The notes beneath the pieces were generated by a model. It ran no database searches. It was given only the letters and a program-made list of their open reading frames with translations, and was not told the origin of the DNA. This document shows positions 15,276 through 17,695 of a stretch of 17,695 bases of DNA, one piece after another (the stretch's first letter is position 1; each line of letters opens with the position of its first letter). The position numbers and the translations under genes are program-made. Location of the stretch: contig RDOF01000051.1 of NCBI GenBank assembly GCA_011365025.1, positions 1 through 17,695 of the forward strand. Reading direction: 5' to 3'. The stretch comes from Candidatus Thorarchaeota archaeon. GTDB lineage: Archaea; Asgardarchaeota; Thorarchaeia; Thorarchaeales; Thorarchaeaceae.

Positions 15276-15395
15276 AGCATCATAGAGATGCTATCGGACA
15301 CATAATAGTATCATGTACTACTAGAATACAAGATGAACGATTTAGATAACAATCTAATTATAGAACAGCATTTTTCGCCTTGAAATGGCGGTTCT
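15276..15395. repeat. Cluster of four short hairpin-forming inverted repeats in the noncoding gap
   Basis: In order: AGCATC-ataga-GATGCT (15276-15292), TAGTA-tcatg-TACTA (15306-15320), TTAGAT-aaca-ATCTAA (15342-15357), and a bulged stem AGAAC...CGCC-ttgaaat-GGCG-GTTCT (15362-15395). All arms are perfect complements. They fill most of the 261-nt gap between the zinc-ribbon membrane protein gene and the surface-protein gene, both on the minus strand. They may be a structured leader, an undescribed small RNA, a 3'-end structure, or chance. No K-turn or box sequences of C/D or H/ACA RNAs were recognised. Confidence 0.4.
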
Positions 15396-15419
15396 TACCC
15401 ATTCCCCCATACTCGCATG

Positions 15420-16427
15420 CTAGCTCGGAAGAACTTCCGGTTTGAATAGCCCCAAGCAATTCTTGCATTTCACTTTTCCATTGGGAAGAAATTCAGTAGG
15501 ATGGAAGACCGCCTGAGTTCTGCAAGTAGGGCATGCCGCTCGAATCGGACTATTAGGAGCCACAAACGCCTCTCTTTCAAAAAGCTCATCAGTTTGAACA
15601 CTCCTTCTTGGCGTCCCAACCTCGGCTTCAATATCCGGAGAAGCAATCCAGTCAGGTGCCTTGAAGGAAAGCAGCGTTAAGAGGGAGATAGAAGCAAAGT
15701 ATCCGGTAGGAATCAGCCAAGGAACAAGTGAACCGGGAAGGAATAGGAGCATGGCTATGCATCCAACGCCAATAGGAAGCAGTATTGAATACCAGGCAAA
15801 CTGATTCATCAAGAAATCCGTAACTATGCTCCACTCGTAGTCTGAGTCATGCTCCGCATTTATACTTGGATTGAGTGACTTGAGCTCCTCGTAGTATTTC
15901 TGACTCTTCAGAGTTATATTAAGCGAAATACCATGTTGGGCCAATTCCATGTAGATGTAGTATGGATTGGCCTCCAATCTTCCATGAATACCCCTTAGTA
16001 TAGTAAGAACGAGGGCAACGGTGATCATTCCCATTATAGCAAAGGGGGCAGTGAGCATAGGGAGGAATAGAATATAGTCCCACGGAAAAGGTAACGGACC
16101 GATGGGACCTTCCGAAAAACGCATCCATAATTGGATAGAAGCGAAGGGAACCAAGAACCAGATTAAGAGAAGAGGAATTATGAGTTTGCGTGATGCCCTG
16201 GCAGCCTTTGAATACTTGACACGTCCTGCATTAATTCGCCCCCTGGCTGTTCCATAGCATTCAGGACATAGGTGAACCCCTACCATTGTATCTAGGGTAG
16301 CAATGATATTGTCGTGCACCGCAGTGGAACCCCAACCGAACCTGTAGTCAATCAAAGAATCCTTAGAGCCGCACCCAACACATGAGTACGGCCATGAAAC
16401 TGTCCCAGTGCCATGGTATCTAGTCAT
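15420..16427 (-). CDS. Integral membrane protein with N- and C-terminal zinc ribbons, function unknown
   Basis: 335 residues. The N-terminal half-ribbon pairs C16/C19 (SCVGCGS) with C54/C57 (LCPECYG). Hydrophobic segments at about 81-103 and 118-145 form one pair, and those at about 210-232 and 233-256 another. Between them is a polar region of about 55 residues. The C-terminal ribbon is C299/C302 (ACPTCR) and C321/C324 (KCKNCLG), joined by a stretch resembling short MJ0042-like ribbons. Both ribbons and the central loop are probably cytosolic, with four helices in the membrane. I do not recognise a family. ATG 16427 is preceded by GGTGG with 4 nt spacing and by a TATA-like box 26 nt before the predicted transcript start. 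It is divergent from the threonine dehydrogenase gene, so co-regulation through the shared 127-nt gap is possible. Confidence 0.85.
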   Translation of the reverse strand: MTRYHGTGTVSWPYSCVGCGSKDSLIDYRFGWGSTAVHDNIIATLDTMVGVHLCPECYGTARGRINAGRVKYSKAARASRKLIIPLLLIWFLVPFASIQLWMRFSEGPIGPLPFPWDYILFLPMLTAPFAIMGMITVALVLTILRGIHGRLEANPYYIYMELAQHGISLNITLKSQKYYEELKSLNPSINAEHDSDYEWSIVTDFLMNQFAWYSILLPIGVGCIAMLLFLPGSLVPWLIPTGYFASISLLTLLSFKAPDWIASPDIEAEVGTPRRSVQTDELFEREAFVAPNSPIRAACPTCRTQAVFHPTEFLPNGKVKCKNCLGLFKPEVLPS

Positions 16428-16460
16428 AACTCCACCTTGGCGAAGTTCTTTGAAATGGCG

Positions 16461-16468
16461 AATATAAG
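16461..16468 (-). promoter_or_regulatory. Candidate TATA box of the zinc-ribbon membrane protein gene
   Basis: The minus strand reads CTTATATT here, centred about 37 nt from ATG 16427. This predicts a transcript start near 16438 and an 11-nt leader containing GGTGG. It is one of two promoter-like elements in the divergent gap. Confidence 0.5.
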
Positions 16469-16492
16469 TGCTCCTGATAGGATTCCCCCAAC

Positions 16493-16500
16493 CTTTTTAA
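16493..16500 (+). promoter_or_regulatory. Candidate TATA box of the threonine dehydrogenase gene
   Basis: CTTTTTAA lies about 58 nt before ATG 16555, predicting a transcript start near 16523 and a leader of about 30 nt. The only ribosome-site-like sequence is AAGGA a few bases before the ATG. The opposite strand (TTAAAAAG) matches the TATA-like box of the giant surface gene, so it could also serve the other direction. Confidence 0.35.
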
Positions 16501-16554
16501 CCAATCAATTTTGGCCTCCCTCCTACAGGCAGACATCAGGTTGGCAAAAGGACA

Positions 16555-17508
16555 ATGAAGCGATTTCTAGTAACAGGAAGCTACGGACAGATTGGGACGG
16601 AACTTGTTGGAGCCATGAGGAAGAAATACGGCTGCGAAAATGTTATCGCAACCGGGAGAAAGAAGCCTCCGGCGATTTTGAAGGAAGATGGCCCCTATTA
16701 TAGACTTGACATTCTTGATGTTAACCAACTTCACAATATGCTAGTAGACTATGACATCGATATCATTGTTCATAATGCATCAGTTCTCTCAGGAACAGGC
16801 GAGAAGAACCCCCAGGTGGCGTACAGGACCAATGTGGAAGGAAGCTATAATGTTCTAGAAGCCGCCCGAATTCTCAGTCTGGATCAGGTTATGGCCCCTA
16901 GCTCCATTGCAGCCTTTGGACCAAGCACCCCCAAGGAAAACACTCCAAATGATGTCATAATGCGTCCAACAACCGCATATGGAGTTAGCAAGGTGTTCAT
17001 TGAGCTTTGGGGAGAGTACTACACTCTCAGATATGGTTTGGATTTCAGGTCTCTTCGCTATCCAGGAATAATCAGCTCTGAGGCTCTCCCTGGTGGTGGT
17101 ACGACAGACTATGCCGTAGAAATCTTCTACGAAGCTCTGAAGAACAAGAAGTACACTTCGTTTCTTGACAAGGGAACCTACTTGCCAATGATGTACATGC
17201 CGGACTGCACAAAATGCACGATTGACCTTATTGAAGCTGATGCTAGCAAGCTCAAGCATAGAAGTTTCAATATAACAGCGATGAGTTTTGCGCCCGAGGA
17301 GATTGCGGCGGAAATCAAGAAGCATATTCCAGAGTTCGAGATTAGTTATGAGCCAGACTTCCGGCAGAAGATTGCTGAGTCATGGCCTGGATCAATTGAT
17401 GACAGTGCTGCTCGAGAGGAATGGGGCTGGGAACCAGACTATGACTTGGCAGCGATGACAAAGGACATGCTAGAGAAGCTCTCTAAGAAACTTGGTGTCA
17501 AGTATTGA
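16555..17508 (+). CDS. tdh: L-threonine 3-dehydrogenase, short-chain (SDR) type
   Basis: A 317-residue NAD-dependent cytosolic enzyme of the extended short-chain dehydrogenase / epimerase family. It would oxidise L-threonine to 2-amino-3-ketobutyrate, the first step of threonine breakdown to glycine and acetyl-CoA or to aminoacetone. The Rossmann motif is VTGSYGQIGTEL (6-17). SDR catalytic residues are serine in APSSIAAFGP (S116/S117), Y142 and K146 in TTAYGVSK. The segments LRYPGIISSEALPGGGTTDYA (167-187) and YLPMMYMPDC (209-218) are characteristic of SDR-type threonine dehydrogenases and distinguish it from UDP-galactose epimerases, the main alternative. The length fits the family. No glycine C-acetyltransferase gene is next to it. 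It probably has its own promoter in the divergent gap. Confidence 0.92.
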   Translation: MKRFLVTGSYGQIGTELVGAMRKKYGCENVIATGRKKPPAILKEDGPYYRLDILDVNQLHNMLVDYDIDIIVHNASVLSGTGEKNPQVAYRTNVEGSYNVLEAARILSLDQVMAPSSIAAFGPSTPKENTPNDVIMRPTTAYGVSKVFIELWGEYYTLRYGLDFRSLRYPGIISSEALPGGGTTDYAVEIFYEALKNKKYTSFLDKGTYLPMMYMPDCTKCTIDLIEADASKLKHRSFNITAMSFAPEEIAAEIKKHIPEFEISYEPDFRQKIAESWPGSIDDSAAREEWGWEPDYDLAAMTKDMLEKLSKKLGVKY

Positions 17509-17513
17509 GCACT

Positions 17514-17550
17514 TAGAGAGGGGCGTAGAACCTTCCCCCTACTCTCTCTA
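17514..17550. terminator. Bidirectional terminator-like hairpin between convergent genes
   Basis: TAGAGAG (17514-17520) is complementary to CTCTCTA (17544-17550), extended inward by GGG (17521-17523) against CCC (17537-17539) with a 4-nt bulge. It lies between the stop of threonine dehydrogenase (17508) and the stop of the convergent surface gene (17576), where a terminator is expected. No long T-run follows. Confidence 0.45.
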
Positions 17551-17575
17551 TGGATAAGCAGTTAGGAGTTGTCCT

Positions 17576-17695
17576 TCATCTCCGTTTCTTCATAATGAAT
17601 GCGAGAAGTACTAGGGTGATAACGGCAGACAATCCAATTGCCAGTATGAAGAGAGAATCCAGATCTGATGATGTGGTAGTAGTTGCTTCAATGAC
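17576..17695 (-). CDS. C-terminus of a membrane-anchored surface protein (partial, N-terminus beyond window)
   Basis: The minus strand enters the window in an open frame and ends at a TGA at 17578-17576, giving 39 residues. They consist of a threonine/serine-rich spacer (EATTTTSSD), a transmembrane helix (LDSLFILAIGLSAVITLVLLAF) and the basic end IMKKRR. This is the classic end of a secreted archaeal protein held in the membrane by one C-terminal helix, matching the tail of the 579-residue protein. Nothing can be said about the ectodomain. It converges on threonine dehydrogenase with a 67-nt gap. Confidence 0.75.
   Translation of the reverse strand, partial: VIEATTTTSSDLDSLFILAIGLSAVITLVLLAFIMKKRR

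Noticed and set aside
15159..15419. H/ACA or C/D guide RNA in the hairpin-rich gap
   Set aside because: I found no convincing K-turn, C/D boxes, or hairpin with a two-sided pocket followed by ACA at the right distance.
16855..17325. 156-codon minus-strand open frame
   Set aside because: It is antisense to the well-supported threonine dehydrogenase.
1..17695. CRISPR arrays, tRNA or rRNA genes, insertion sequences or phage genes
   Set aside because: No regularly spaced repeats, no tRNA-like cloverleaf, no rRNA segment and no transposase or integrase motif were seen on either strand.

Overview
The window looks like archaeal chromosome, most likely from an Asgard archaeon (Thorarchaeota-like). 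This rests on style, not on a marker gene. There are TATA-like boxes 25-30 nt upstream of starts, GGAGG/GGTGG Shine-Dalgarno sites, GTG and TTG starts, and very large secreted proteins of LamG and Ig-like modules held by one C-terminal helix. The visible start of the cytosolic tail of one of them resembles tails I associate with Asgard proteins. No rRNA, tRNA, CRISPR array, transposase or phage gene is visible, and every stretch over 300 bases is coding.

Layout, left to right. Positions 1-4098 (-) are one uninterrupted reading frame that runs off the left edge: 1366 codons of a giant cell-surface protein with signal peptide, LamG-like domain, many beta-sandwich modules, a transmembrane helix and the start of a cytosolic domain. 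Next is an unusual fold-type II PLP enzyme (4260-5807, -), divergent from an ICMT/PEMT-like membrane methyltransferase (5844-6869, +). Pyruvate phosphate dikinase (7067-9787, +) follows, then a 53-residue cysteine-rich protein (9944-10105, +).

A four-gene polar amino-acid ABC importer operon is read leftward from 13311 to 10183: binding protein, permease, ATPase, second permease. Upstream of it lie a 579-residue double-anchored surface protein (13419-15158, -) and a 335-residue membrane protein with a zinc ribbon at each end (15420-16427, -). A short-chain L-threonine 3-dehydrogenase (16555-17508, +) and the last 39 codons of another C-terminally anchored surface protein (17576-17695, -) complete the window.

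The metabolic genes fit peptide and amino-acid use: uptake of amino acids, threonine oxidation, PLP chemistry and PEP/pyruvate interconversion. The surface proteins would form the cell exterior. The most interesting items are the giant surface protein, whose cytosolic tail is cut by the edge, and two noncoding regions rich in inverted repeats (4165-4192 and 15186-15395), each upstream of a surface-protein gene.
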